Origin: Cohnella candidum
GTDB lineage: Bacteria > Bacillota > Bacilli > Paenibacillales > Paenibacillaceae
Reading direction: 5' to 3'
DNA length: 64,000 nt
NCBI RefSeq assembly: GCF_003713065.1
Contig: NZ_CP033433.1
Location: forward strand, 3,473,001-3,537,000
Below, piece by piece: positions 16,019 to 24,192 of the stretch. Position 1 is the stretch's first letter, and the number at the start of each line of letters is the position of its first letter. The position numbers were made by a program, and so were the translations under genes. A model generated the notes under the pieces. The model saw only the letters and a program-made list of their open reading frames with translations. It was not told the origin of the DNA and made no database searches.

Positions 16019-17437
16019 ATGTGGAAACCGGATCGAACGGCGGGCAAACCGTTGTACCGGCAAATTTACGAGTACCTCGAACAAGGGATCGCTTACGGGG
16101 AGTGGCCGCCCGGCAGCCTGCTTCCTTCCGAGAGAAAGCTGGCGGAACGGCTGGGCGTCAACCGGAGCACGGTCGTGCAGGCGTATGAAGAGCTGCGCGC
16201 TTCGGGATGGGTGGAAAGCAGCGTGGGCAGCGGAACCCGGGTGGCGCGTTCGGGTTGGGACGCGGCTCCGAACTGGAGAAAATACACGGAAGGCGGAACC
16301 ATCCTTCCCAATCTTCCGCTCATGCGGAGGATACGTGAGGTTGCCCGGAACGGCGACAACGTGATCGACATGGCGAACGGGGAATTGTCGGCCGACCTGT
16401 TTCCCAATGAGGCGGTCGCGGATCTCCTGCAGGGACAGCGGTTCTCGGAGCACCTCGGGTACGACGATCCCCAGGGCTTCGGGCCGCTGAGAAAAACGCT
16501 CGTCGCCACCCTGCTCCGCCGTCTCGGCATTTCCGCGACGGAATCGTCCGTGTTGATCACGTCCGGCTCGCAGCAATCCCTGTTTTTGATTACCCGGTGC
16601 CTTCTCTCGCCCGGCGACGCCGTGGCCGTGGAGGATCCGTCGTACTGCCGCTCCCTGCCGATGTTCCGATCGGCCGGACTCCGCGTCTTGCCGTTGCCGG
16701 TATACCCGGACGGGATCGAGCCGGAGGATATCGAGCGGCTGTACCGGGAACATCAGATCCGCATGATCTTCGTGAATCCGAATTATCAGAATCCAACCGG
16801 GTCGGTCATGAGCGCGGAGAAGCGGGAACGGCTGCTCCGGACGGCCGCCCGGCTCAGGATCCCGATCGTCGAAGACGACCCCTTCAGCTTGACCTCGTTC
16901 GGCGGAGAACCGCCTCTGCCGCTAAAGGCGTCGGATCGGGAAGGCATCGTTCTCTATATCGGCTCGCTCTCGAAAATCGCCGCTTCCGGCCTTCGGATCG
17001 GTTGGATGATCGCTCCCCGAACCGTCATCGGCCGTCTGACCGATGCCCGGCAGCAGATGGATTTCGGCTTGAGCGTCGTCTCCCAGTGGCTGGCCGAGCG
17101 GCTGCTCCAGTCGGAAGAATTCGGAGATCACCTTCGGCGTCTGCAGCATTCCCTTCGGGAAAAGCAGCAAAAGATGGCCGATGCGCTTCATCGCCATCTC
17201 GGACGCCGGGTCTCGTTCCATCTCCCGGAAGGCGGCCTCAATCTATGGTGCAAAATCGATCGGGAGCCGGACGGAGGCAAGCTCGTGGAGGAAGGAATCA
17301 AGCGGGGCATTCTATTCTTGCCGGGAAGCGTGTTCGGCTCCGAGCCGGGATTCGTCCGGCTCAGCTATGCCAAACCGGGACTGCATCAAATCGGCCCAGG
17401 CATCGAAGCGTTCGCCCATGCCCTGGAGACCCTGTAG
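16019..17437 (+). CDS. MocR-type regulator: GntR winged helix fused to aminotransferase-like domain
   Basis: A 472-residue MocR/PdxR-family protein. The N-terminal GntR helix-turn-helix (residues about 1-75) has GKPLYRQIYEYLEQGI and LPSERKLAERLGVNRSTVVQ. The fold-type-I aminotransferase domain (about 95-470) has ITSGSQQSLFLI, NPNYQNPTG and the PLP-lysine segment YIGSLSKIAASGLRIGWM. Such proteins sense PLP, amino acids or amines and control nearby metabolic genes. I chose ATG 16019, with GGAGG about 11 bases upstream, over the in-frame ATG at 15968. No obvious target enzyme is adjacent, so the regulon cannot be deduced; PLP synthesis is a common target of the family. Confidence 0.9.
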   Translation: MWKPDRTAGKPLYRQIYEYLEQGIAYGEWPPGSLLPSERKLAERLGVNRSTVVQAYEELRASGWVESSVGSGTRVARSGWDAAPNWRKYTEGGTILPNLPLMRRIREVARNGDNVIDMANGELSADLFPNEAVADLLQGQRFSEHLGYDDPQGFGPLRKTLVATLLRRLGISATESSVLITSGSQQSLFLITRCLLSPGDAVAVEDPSYCRSLPMFRSAGLRVLPLPVYPDGIEPEDIERLYREHQIRMIFVNPNYQNPTGSVMSAEKRERLLRTAARLRIPIVEDDPFSLTSFGGEPPLPLKASDREGIVLYIGSLSKIAASGLRIGWMIAPRTVIGRLTDARQQMDFGLSVVSQWLAERLLQSEEFGDHLRRLQHSLREKQQKMADALHRHLGRRVSFHLPEGGLNLWCKIDREPDGGKLVEEGIKRGILFLPGSVFGSEPGFVRLSYAKPGLHQIGPGIEAFAHALETL

Positions 17438-17445
17438 CCTGTAGC

Positions 17446-17655
17446 TTACTTCCGCAGCAAGAGAAAAAAGACGGCCACTACAGCGACGAGCGTGGCCGCG
17501 TAAATCCAAAGCAGCCTCTTCCATTTCGCCAACGGTTTGGCGTCATAGGCCGCGTTCTCTTCTTTGTTTTCTTTGGAAAAGCCGACCCAGAACGTCGCGA
17601 TCAAGGCGACGGCCATGACGCAGACGATGAGAATGATCGTGCCGGTAGTTCCCAC
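17446..17655 (-). CDS. Small two-helix membrane protein of unknown function
   Basis: A 69-residue protein with two hydrophobic helices (IILIVCVMAVALIATFWVGF, about residues 7-26, and LWIYAATLVAVVAVFFLLL, about 49-67), joined by a charged loop (SKENKEENAAYDAKPLAKWKR). Start is GTG at 17655 with the strong site AAAAGGAGGGG eight bases upstream, which supports it as a real gene. It is convergent with the MocR-type gene and stops eight bases from it. I do not recognise the family. Confidence 0.7.
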   Translation of the reverse strand: MGTTGTIILIVCVMAVALIATFWVGFSKENKEENAAYDAKPLAKWKRLLWIYAATLVAVVAVFFLLLRK

Positions 17656-17817
17656 TGTCGACCCCTCCTTTTCGTTTTGCCTTTATTTTAAAACGGGAGA
17701 GCCCGTCCGTCTCCATCCAATCGGACGTTCCGCTCCCCATCCATGTTCAAAGAATCGCAACATGATTCCGCTTTGATTGCATTGACTGGAATATTCCCAA
17801 TTGGATATATTAAGAAT

Positions 17818-18159
17818 ATGAACTCGACACTTACCGCTCTTGCCGAACCTAACCGCCTGCACATCGTCGAGCTGTTACGAGACGGTCCCCTGTCCGTAGG
17901 AGAAATCACCGTTCGATTGGGGCTGGGCCAGCCTCAGGCTTCCAAGCATCTGAAGGTGCTGAGCGAAGCCGGAATCGTCGAAGTCCAAGCGATCGCGAAC
18001 CGGCGAATCTACAGGCTGAAGCCCGAACCTTTCCGGGAAATGGACGAGTGGCTGGAATCGTACCGCCGTCTTTGGATGCAAAGGTTCGACCAACTGGACG
18101 ATTACCTGCGGAAGCTTCAAAACGCACCCAAGAAAGAGGAAGAGAACACCGAGAATTAG
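17818..18159 (+). CDS. ArsR-family winged-helix repressor
   Basis: A 113-residue helix-turn-helix regulator from ATG 17818: LTALAEPNRLHIVELLRDGP, then SVGEITVRLGLGQPQASKHL (recognition helix) and the wing VEVQAIANRRIYRLKPEPF. It lacks the CxC metal box of ArsR/SmtB sensors, matching the non-metal SdpR-like subgroup often paired with SRPBCC or membrane genes. No such partner follows; a terminator lies 30 bases downstream, so it is monocistronic. The frame is open from 17743, and since no strong ribosome site precedes either ATG, the start is uncertain. AATATTCCCAATTGGATATA just upstream may be an autoregulatory site. Confidence 0.78.
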   Translation: MNSTLTALAEPNRLHIVELLRDGPLSVGEITVRLGLGQPQASKHLKVLSEAGIVEVQAIANRRIYRLKPEPFREMDEWLESYRRLWMQRFDQLDDYLRKLQNAPKKEEENTEN

Positions 18160-18189
18160 GAGAGGGGGACCGTTTTCCGCGAAAATGGC

Positions 18190-18222
18190 AAGTCCCGGCG
18201 ATCGCCTCGCCGGGACTTTCTT
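18190..18222. terminator. Bidirectional terminator between the ArsR-type gene and fructokinase
   Basis: Perfect 11-base stem AAGTCCCGGCG / CGCCGGGACTT (18190-18200 with 18208-18218), followed by TTCTTTAT on the plus strand and AAAA before it. It sits between convergent genes ending at 18159 (+) and 18239 (-). Confidence 0.85.
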
Positions 18223-18238
18223 TATGAATTCCGATTCC

Positions 18239-19117
18239 TTACGCGCGTCCCGCTGCGGCGAGGCCGAGCGCCAGCGCCCCATAAAGGCCGGCGATTTCGC
18301 CGAGCCCCGGAGCGACGACGTATTCGTCCATTCCCGCCAGGACCCTCTCATCGCGCACGTATCCGTTCAGATAGCGTTTCGCTTCTTCCCGAATCATCGG
18401 AAGCAGGTGCTCCTGTTTCATGACGCCGCCGCCGAGAATGATCTTCTTCGGAGACAGCATGAGAACGGCCGTCGCCACGGCTTGTCCGATATAGTAGGCT
18501 TCCATCGCCCATGCCGGATGGTCCGCGCCCAGTTCGCTGCCTTTAACGCCCCATCTCCGCTCAATTGCCGGGCCCGCCGCTACGCCCTCCAAGCAGTCCT
18601 TGTGGTAAGGGCAGAAACCCTCGAACGTATCGTCCGGGTGACGCTTGACCGGAATGTGGCCGCCCTCCGGGTGCACAAGGCCGTGGACGAGCTTACCTTC
18701 CGCATAGACGCCGACGCCGATGCCGGTGCCGATCGTGAAATAGGCGCAGCTGTCCAGCCCTTTCGCCGCTCCCCACTTCGCCTCGCCGTACGCCGCGGCG
18801 TTCACGTCCGTGTCCCAGCCGAACGGAACGTCGAATTCCTTTTTCAACGTTCCGAGGAAATCGTAACCCGTCCAGCCCGGTTTCGGCGTCGTCGTTACGT
18901 GCCCGTACATCGGGCTGGCCGGGTCGATGTTGATCGGTCCGAACGTCCCGATCCCGATCGCCTCTACGCCTTTATCCCGGAAATAGTCGATCACTTTGCC
19001 CAGCGTCGGCTCCGGCCTTTCCGTCGGAAAGCTGATCCGGTCCAGGATCCGCCCTTCCTCGTCGCCGATGCCGCACACGAATTTGGTGCCCCCTGCTTCG
19101 ATCGCGCCGATGCGCAT
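18239..19117 (-). CDS. ROK-family fructokinase
   Basis: A 292-residue sugar kinase phosphorylating fructose (inferred from context) with ATP. The N-terminal phosphate loop is MRIGAIEAGGTKFVCGIGDE. Other ROK landmarks are IGTFGPINID, WDTDVNAAAYGEAKWG (catalytic Asp), TIGTGIGVG and the zinc-site region HPEGGHIPV...GFCPYHKDCLEG with its His/Cys ligands. This is the subgroup of ScrK/GmuE-like fructokinases, usually about 290 residues. I start at ATG 19117 (GGGGGGAAGGG upstream) although the frame is open to 19198. It is the last gene of the sucrose operon, converting free fructose released by the GH32 enzyme to fructose-6-phosphate. Confidence 0.88.
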   Translation of the reverse strand: MRIGAIEAGGTKFVCGIGDEEGRILDRISFPTERPEPTLGKVIDYFRDKGVEAIGIGTFGPINIDPASPMYGHVTTTPKPGWTGYDFLGTLKKEFDVPFGWDTDVNAAAYGEAKWGAAKGLDSCAYFTIGTGIGVGVYAEGKLVHGLVHPEGGHIPVKRHPDDTFEGFCPYHKDCLEGVAAGPAIERRWGVKGSELGADHPAWAMEAYYIGQAVATAVLMLSPKKIILGGGVMKQEHLLPMIREEAKRYLNGYVRDERVLAGMDEYVVAPGLGEIAGLYGALALGLAAAGRA

Positions 19118-19194
19118 ATGTATTCCCTTCCCCCCGTCGAAATACGATGAAAAGCCGACGCCGAAGGCGCCGGCCGCTCGAACCTTCCGCCGAT

Positions 19195-20877
19195 TCATCG
19201 CTCTATTAAGTATACTCTCGACTCGAACGGCTTTAAAGTCATCATTTCCGTCGCGGCGTCAGGGCTGGCACCCGCGTCGCTCGCGAGCAGCAGCTCCGAC
19301 GTTTCAAGCCGTAAATCTTTAGGCAGGTTAACGGTCGCCGCCGCTTCGGATAGATTAACCGCGACCAGCAGCAAGTCATCGCCCAACGTTCTCGTATAAG
19401 CATATACGCTCTCATGCTCCGGCAGCAGCAGATCGTAAGTGCCGTAAACGGCGACGGCAAGCTGCTTGCGCAGGCGGATAAGCCGCCTGTAATGGTGATA
19501 GATCGAATCAGGGTCGTCGATGTCCTGTGCGACGTTGATCGCCCGGTAGTTCGGATTGGTTTTGAGCCACGGCTTGCCCTCGGTAAAACCGGCATTCGGG
19601 CCATCATTCCACTGCATGGGCGTTCGGGAGTTGTCCCTTCCGTGGGACCAGATGCCCTTCATGATCTCCTCGTGGCTTTTGCCGTTCTCGGACTCGATCC
19701 GATACAGGTTGCGGATGGCGACGTCGTTGTAGTCCTCAATGGAGTCGAACCGCACGTTCGTCATGCCGATTTCCTGCCCTTGATAAATATACGGCGTTCC
19801 GTGCATCAGGAAGTACATCGTGGCGAGCGCCTTGGCGGACTGTACGCGGTATGCGCCTTCGTCGCCCCAGATGGATACCGAGCGGGGAAGGTCATGGTTC
19901 TCCATGAACAAAGCGTTCCAGCCTCGGCCCTCCAAGCCCTTTTGCCAACGGGTGAGCGTCTTTTTGAAAGCCGGCAGGTCCGGCCGTCCGCCCTCTCCCG
20001 TGTTCCAAAGCTTCAAGTGTTCGAACTGGAAGATCATATTGAACTTGCCGTTTTCTTCTCCTACCCAGAGATCGACGTCCTCCGTATCCTCCACGCTGAC
20101 GCCGTTGGCTTCGCCGACCGTCATGACGTCATACCGGGACAGCGTTTCGCGTTTCAGTTCGTCAAGAAAAACGTGGATGCCTTCGCGGTTCATGTGACCG
20201 TCGAACGAAGGAACGAGCTTCCGTCCTTCAGGATTCGGGAGGTCCGGAAAACCCGGCACTTTCTTGATGTGGGAAATCGCGTCCACCCGGAACCCGTCGA
20301 TGCCTTTGTCGAGCCACCAGTTGACCATGTCGTAAAGCTCTTGGCGCACCTTCGGATTTTCCCAATTCAGGTCCGGCTGCTTGCGGGAGAAAATGTGCAT
20401 GTAGTACTGCCCGCTCGCTTCGTCCAATTCCCAAGCAGGACCGCCGAAGATGCTCTCCCAGTTGTTCGGTTCCGCGCCGTCCTTCGGGTCGCTCCAAATG
20501 TAATAATCGCGTTTCCCGCTGTCCTTGCCCGACCGCGATTCGATGAACCAGGGATGCTCGTCCGACGTATGGTTGATGACTAAGTCCAAAATGAGCTTCA
20601 TGCCCCGGGCATGCACTTCTTCCAGCAGCCGATCGAAGTCTCCCATCGTGCCGAATTCGTCCATGATGTCCTGATAGTCGGAAATGTCGTATCCGTTATC
20701 GTCGTTCGGCGATTTGTACGTCGGGCAGATCCAAATGACGTCGATGCCGAATTCCTTCAAATAATCCAGCTTGGAGACGATGCCTTGCAGATCTCCGATT
20801 CCGTCCCCGTTGCTGTCCATGAAGCTTCGGGGGTAGATCTGGTATACCACAGCTTCTTTCCACCATGCCCTATTCAC
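19195..20877 (-). CDS. malL: GH13 alpha-glucosidase (oligo-1,6-glucosidase/MalL subfamily)
   Basis: A 560-residue intracellular GH13 enzyme with no signal peptide. The (beta/alpha)8 motifs are visible: VYQIYPRSFMDSNGDGIGDL, DLVINHTSDEHPWF, nucleophile Asp199 in GIDGFRVDA, acid/base Glu256 in VMTVGEANG, and ENHDLPR with His328-Asp329. The residue after the nucleophile is Ala200. In this subfamily Val at that site goes with alpha-1,6 (isomaltase) activity and smaller residues or Thr with alpha-1,4/sucrose-type activity, so I predict alpha-1,4 or sucrose-like substrates. It overlaps the GH32 gene by eight bases. In this operon it would release glucose from imported sucrose or glucosyl-fructosides. 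Confidence 0.9.
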   Translation of the reverse strand: MNRAWWKEAVVYQIYPRSFMDSNGDGIGDLQGIVSKLDYLKEFGIDVIWICPTYKSPNDDNGYDISDYQDIMDEFGTMGDFDRLLEEVHARGMKLILDLVINHTSDEHPWFIESRSGKDSGKRDYYIWSDPKDGAEPNNWESIFGGPAWELDEASGQYYMHIFSRKQPDLNWENPKVRQELYDMVNWWLDKGIDGFRVDAISHIKKVPGFPDLPNPEGRKLVPSFDGHMNREGIHVFLDELKRETLSRYDVMTVGEANGVSVEDTEDVDLWVGEENGKFNMIFQFEHLKLWNTGEGGRPDLPAFKKTLTRWQKGLEGRGWNALFMENHDLPRSVSIWGDEGAYRVQSAKALATMYFLMHGTPYIYQGQEIGMTNVRFDSIEDYNDVAIRNLYRIESENGKSHEEIMKGIWSHGRDNSRTPMQWNDGPNAGFTEGKPWLKTNPNYRAINVAQDIDDPDSIYHHYRRLIRLRKQLAVAVYGTYDLLLPEHESVYAYTRTLGDDLLLVAVNLSEAAATVNLPKDLRLETSELLLASDAGASPDAATEMMTLKPFESRVYLIER

Positions 20878-22384
20878 CGTGCACGACTCCTTCCGCCGCT
20901 CCTACGCTTCGTTGTAAATCCCATTTGCGCAATCGGACGATCTTCATGGTTCCTTCGGCGAAAAACCGGATCCCGGTCGAGCGTTCGCCCGGGTATATTC
21001 TCGCCGTCATCGTTTTCTCTCCGTCTTGCAGGAACGCTTCCACGGAAGACCGGTCCACGAACAGCCGAAGCTGCAGCAGTCCGTCCTCCGATCGTACCGG
21101 CGCTTTCCGTATGCCTCCCGGGCCGCTTCCCGATTTTTCGCGATTGAGCGTGACCGTTTGTTCCGAAGGACGGAACGAGATAACCGTCTCTTCGCCGGCG
21201 ACCTCGTCCACCCGAAGCGCGACGCCGGCTACCGCCGCCCCCGACGCGTCGATCAGCAATTCCAACTCGTAGCCGTCACCGAAAACCCCGTCCAGCCGCA
21301 CATCTCCCGATACTTCGATATCGTCGTATGCCGTAAGGCCGCCACGAAGCTTCTCAAGCTCCGGGATCGGCCTGCAGCGGATTTGCCCTTCTTCCAGCGA
21401 CAGTTGCCGCGGCAGCGTCATGGCGCCCGCCCAGTGGCGGTCCCGCTCCGGCATCGAACTTTCCCACATTGCCATCCAAGCCATCATGATTCGGCGGCCT
21501 TGCCCGTCCTCCATTGTCTGCGGCGCGTAAAAATCGAATCCGTAATCGAGCATCTCGAACGGCCCGTGTTGGAATTTCCCGGACGCGTAATCCAGTTCGC
21601 CAAGCATATAGCCGGCTTGGTGCAAGTTCAGGAACTTGTCTCCCGTCGGTTTCACGCCTTGAGGTGACATCACGAGCACGTCTTGGCCGTCCAGACGGAA
21701 CAAGTCCGGGCATTCCCACATGTAGCCGTCCCGATCCGGGTCCGACCCTTGGGCGGGAATGCCGATGAATTCCCAATTCATGAGATCGGCCGAGACGTAC
21801 AGCAACAGTTGTCCAACATGCTCGCGCGTTCGGGATCCGAGGACGCAGTAAAATTGGTCGCCGTGACGCCAAACCTTGGGATCGCGGAAATGGTACGGAT
21901 GGATATCGCCGTCGGGCGCCTTGCGGATCACCGGATTTTCTGACCACTTGTCAAAACGGATTCCGTCTGCGCTGATCGCCAAGCACTGGGCTTGCTCCAG
22001 GTCGGTATCCCGGTTGCCGCCCGTCCAACGGTTGCCCGTATACATCAGGAACAGCAGCCCGTCTTTCTCGATGGCGCTTCCCGAGAAACAACCGTCCCGG
22101 TCATAATCCTCGGAAGGCGCCAGCGCGATCGGCATTTCGGTCCAAAAAACGAGATCGGCGCTTTTGACATGTCCCCAATGGATATCGTCCCAATAAGCCG
22201 AATAAGGGTGGTACTGATAAAAAAGATGGTATTCCCCCCTGTAAAAACAAAAACCGTTCGGATCGTTCATCCAATGCATCGGCGGCGTCACATGGTACCG
22301 CAGTTTCCAGTAATCGTCCGCCGCCCGTTCGCGGTGAGCGGCCACCCAATGCGTTGCTTTGCGCGCGAGTTCCTGATGCTTCAA
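20870..22384 (-). CDS. GH32 beta-fructofuranosidase (intracellular sucrase/fructanase)
   Basis: A 504-residue GH32 enzyme hydrolysing beta-fructosyl bonds of sucrose, sucrose-6-phosphate or short fructans. Diagnostic motifs are HWMNDPNG with nucleophile Asp41, FRDPKV (Asp168) and the acid/base motif ECPDL (Glu224). A five-bladed propeller is followed by the beta-sandwich domain (about 340-490). No signal peptide, so it is cytoplasmic. Because uptake here is by an ABC transporter, which does not phosphorylate, free sucrose or kestose-type oligosaccharides are likelier than sucrose-6-phosphate. It lies directly between the permease gene (one base gap) and the GH13 gene (eight-base overlap). Confidence 0.92.
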   Translation of the reverse strand: MKHQELARKATHWVAAHRERAADDYWKLRYHVTPPMHWMNDPNGFCFYRGEYHLFYQYHPYSAYWDDIHWGHVKSADLVFWTEMPIALAPSEDYDRDGCFSGSAIEKDGLLFLMYTGNRWTGGNRDTDLEQAQCLAISADGIRFDKWSENPVIRKAPDGDIHPYHFRDPKVWRHGDQFYCVLGSRTREHVGQLLLYVSADLMNWEFIGIPAQGSDPDRDGYMWECPDLFRLDGQDVLVMSPQGVKPTGDKFLNLHQAGYMLGELDYASGKFQHGPFEMLDYGFDFYAPQTMEDGQGRRIMMAWMAMWESSMPERDRHWAGAMTLPRQLSLEEGQIRCRPIPELEKLRGGLTAYDDIEVSGDVRLDGVFGDGYELELLIDASGAAVAGVALRVDEVAGEETVISFRPSEQTVTLNREKSGSGPGGIRKAPVRSEDGLLQLRLFVDRSSVEAFLQDGEKTMTARIYPGERSTGIRFFAEGTMKIVRLRKWDLQRSVGAAEGVVHGE

Positions 22385-22385
22385 C

Positions 22386-23222
22386 TTATTTGATCGCCCC
22401 TTGCATGACGCCCTTGATGATGTACCGCTGGCCGAACAAATAGACGACGAGAATCGGCAGCACCGTCATGAGGATCGCCGGGATCAGCAGCTCCCAGTTG
22501 TTCATGTACGTGCCGTTGAAAACCTTCATTTTGATCGGCATCGTGAAATGCGCCTCGTCGTTCAGCACGAGCGACGGAAGCAAATAGTCGTTCCAGATCC
22601 ACAGCACGTTCAGGATCGCGATCGTGGAGGAGGTCGGCGCGAGCATCGGCAGGACGATTTTGAAAAACGTCTGCCTGCGGGTGCATCCGTCGATGAGCGA
22701 CGCTTCCTCCAATTCGAGCGGGATGGACTTGATGAAGCCGTGGTAGATGAAGACGGAAAACGCGCTGCCGAAACCGATATAGAGGACGATCAGCAGCCCC
22801 ATCGGCATCGTTTTGATCCAATTCAGCTTGGCTCCGTAAATGTAAATGAGCGGAATCATGATCGATTGGAACGGAATGATCATGGAAGCGACGAGAACCG
22901 CGAAAAACGTTTTATTGAACCGGGTCGCGTTCCTGACGATATAGTACGCCGCCATCGCGCTGAACAGCAGGATGAACGCGACGCTGAGCGCGGAGATCAC
23001 GAACGTGTTTTTGAACGTCACGAGGAAGTTCATTTTCTCGATGACGTCGCCGAAATGGCTGAAATCCCAATGCCTCGGCAGCGAGAACGGATTCTCGAGG
23101 ATGTCTCCGTTGGTTTTGAAAGAATTCACGATAAGGAGGAAGAACGGGAACGTAAACGACACGAACGCCACGATCAGCAAAAGGTAAGTCAGCGTCAAAG
23201 AAGTCCACCTGCGTGCCGCCAT
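22386..23222 (-). CDS. Carbohydrate ABC transporter permease (MalG type)
   Basis: A 278-residue CUT1-family inner subunit with about six membrane helices, starting with LTYLLLIVAFVSFTFPFFLL. The ATPase-contact EAA loop reads IPLELEEASLIDGCTRRQTF. It abuts the MalF-type gene, sharing one base. No ATPase gene lies in this operon, so a shared MsmX-like ATPase elsewhere probably energises the system, as is usual in Firmicutes. The operon context makes sucrose or fructo-oligosaccharide import the likely role. Confidence 0.92.
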   Translation of the reverse strand: MAARRWTSLTLTYLLLIVAFVSFTFPFFLLIVNSFKTNGDILENPFSLPRHWDFSHFGDVIEKMNFLVTFKNTFVISALSVAFILLFSAMAAYYIVRNATRFNKTFFAVLVASMIIPFQSIMIPLIYIYGAKLNWIKTMPMGLLIVLYIGFGSAFSVFIYHGFIKSIPLELEEASLIDGCTRRQTFFKIVLPMLAPTSSTIAILNVLWIWNDYLLPSLVLNDEAHFTMPIKMKVFNGTYMNNWELLIPAILMTVLPILVVYLFGQRYIIKGVMQGAIK

Positions 23223-24106
23223 TACGCTTCCACCTCCATCTTCTTGCTGAAATAAACCTGCAATCCCGTCACGACGGCCACGATGACGAACAGAACGATC
23301 GCTTCCGCCTGACCGACGCCGTAGTTCGTCTCCAGGAACGCTTTCTGCACGACGTGCATGGATACCATCTGCGTGCTGTTGAACGGGCCTCCTCCCGTGA
23401 GGGAGAAGTTGATATCGTAAACCATGAAGGCGTTTTTCAAAGTCAGGAAAATCGTGACGACGAACGAAGGCACCATCAGGGGCAAGGTCATTCTGGTGAG
23501 CCGCTGGAACGCATTGGCGCCATCGATGGTAGACGCTTCGATGATGTCTTTCGGCACGCTGATCAGTCCGGCGATGAAAATGATCATCATGTAACCCGCC
23601 GATTGCCAGATCGTCACGATGACGAGGGCCCAGAAGGCTTGGTGCTCATCGCCCAGCCAACCTAGACGCAGCGCCTCGATGCCGAATTTCTCCCCGATCA
23701 TAGGCAGGGATTGGACGAAAATGAATTGCCAGATATAGCCGAGGACCAAGCCGCCGATGAGGTTCGGCGTGAACAGCGCGGTACGGAAAAAGTTTTGGCT
23801 TCGGAGGCCGGAAGTGACCAGATAAGCCAAGATGAAACCGATCGCGTTGACGAGCACGATCGTGGCGCCGACGTATTTGACGGTCAACCACAGCGACGCC
23901 CACAGGTCCTTATCCTGGAAAGCCGTCTTATAGTTGTCGATCCCCGAGAACTCCAGCGGACTCACGGGCGACGTCATGTGCATCAATGTCAGGTAATAGC
24001 CGTACGCGAACGGAATCAATACGGCAATCGCGAACGCGATCAGGGTGGGGCCGGTGAAAAACAACTGGTTGCCTAACCGTTTGACCTTGCTTTTTTCTGC
24101 GATCAT
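23222..24106 (-). CDS. Carbohydrate ABC transporter permease (MalF type)
   Basis: A 294-residue membrane subunit with about six helices (first: FFTGPTLIAFAIAVLIPFAY). The EAA loop is VPKDIIEASTIDGANAFQRL. The short single-domain MalF form is usual in Gram-positive CUT1 systems. The start ATG at 24106 follows AAGGGG. A strong stem-loop at 24138-24173 separates it from the binding-protein gene upstream. It forms the translocation pore with the MalG-type subunit encoded next. Confidence 0.92.
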   Translation of the reverse strand: MIAEKSKVKRLGNQLFFTGPTLIAFAIAVLIPFAYGYYLTLMHMTSPVSPLEFSGIDNYKTAFQDKDLWASLWLTVKYVGATIVLVNAIGFILAYLVTSGLRSQNFFRTALFTPNLIGGLVLGYIWQFIFVQSLPMIGEKFGIEALRLGWLGDEHQAFWALVIVTIWQSAGYMMIIFIAGLISVPKDIIEASTIDGANAFQRLTRMTLPLMVPSFVVTIFLTLKNAFMVYDINFSLTGGGPFNSTQMVSMHVVQKAFLETNYGVGQAEAIVLFVIVAVVTGLQVYFSKKMEVEA

Positions 24107-24137
24107 TCTCTCTCGCCACCCCTTGCACGAAATGAAC

Positions 24138-24173
24138 GATCAGATAGGCGAGCGTGAACTCGCCTATCTGATC
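24138..24173 (-). promoter_or_regulatory. Intercistronic stem-loop between binding-protein and permease genes
   Basis: A perfect 15-base inverted repeat, GATCAGATAGGCGAG / CTCGCCTATCTGATC with a six-base loop, in the 86-base gap after the binding-protein gene. It lacks a U-run, so a partial terminator or an RNA-stabilising hairpin that raises binding-protein output over the permeases is more likely than a full stop. The same arrangement recurs at 35177-35216 and 57473-57500. Confidence 0.75.
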
Positions 24174-24192
24174 CATGGAACCTGCGACGCCG

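Noticed and set aside
15089..16753. 554-residue open frame opposite the chemoreceptor and MocR-type genes
   Set aside because: Antisense shadow of two clear protein genes and their terminator; composition is typical of high-GC antisense frames.
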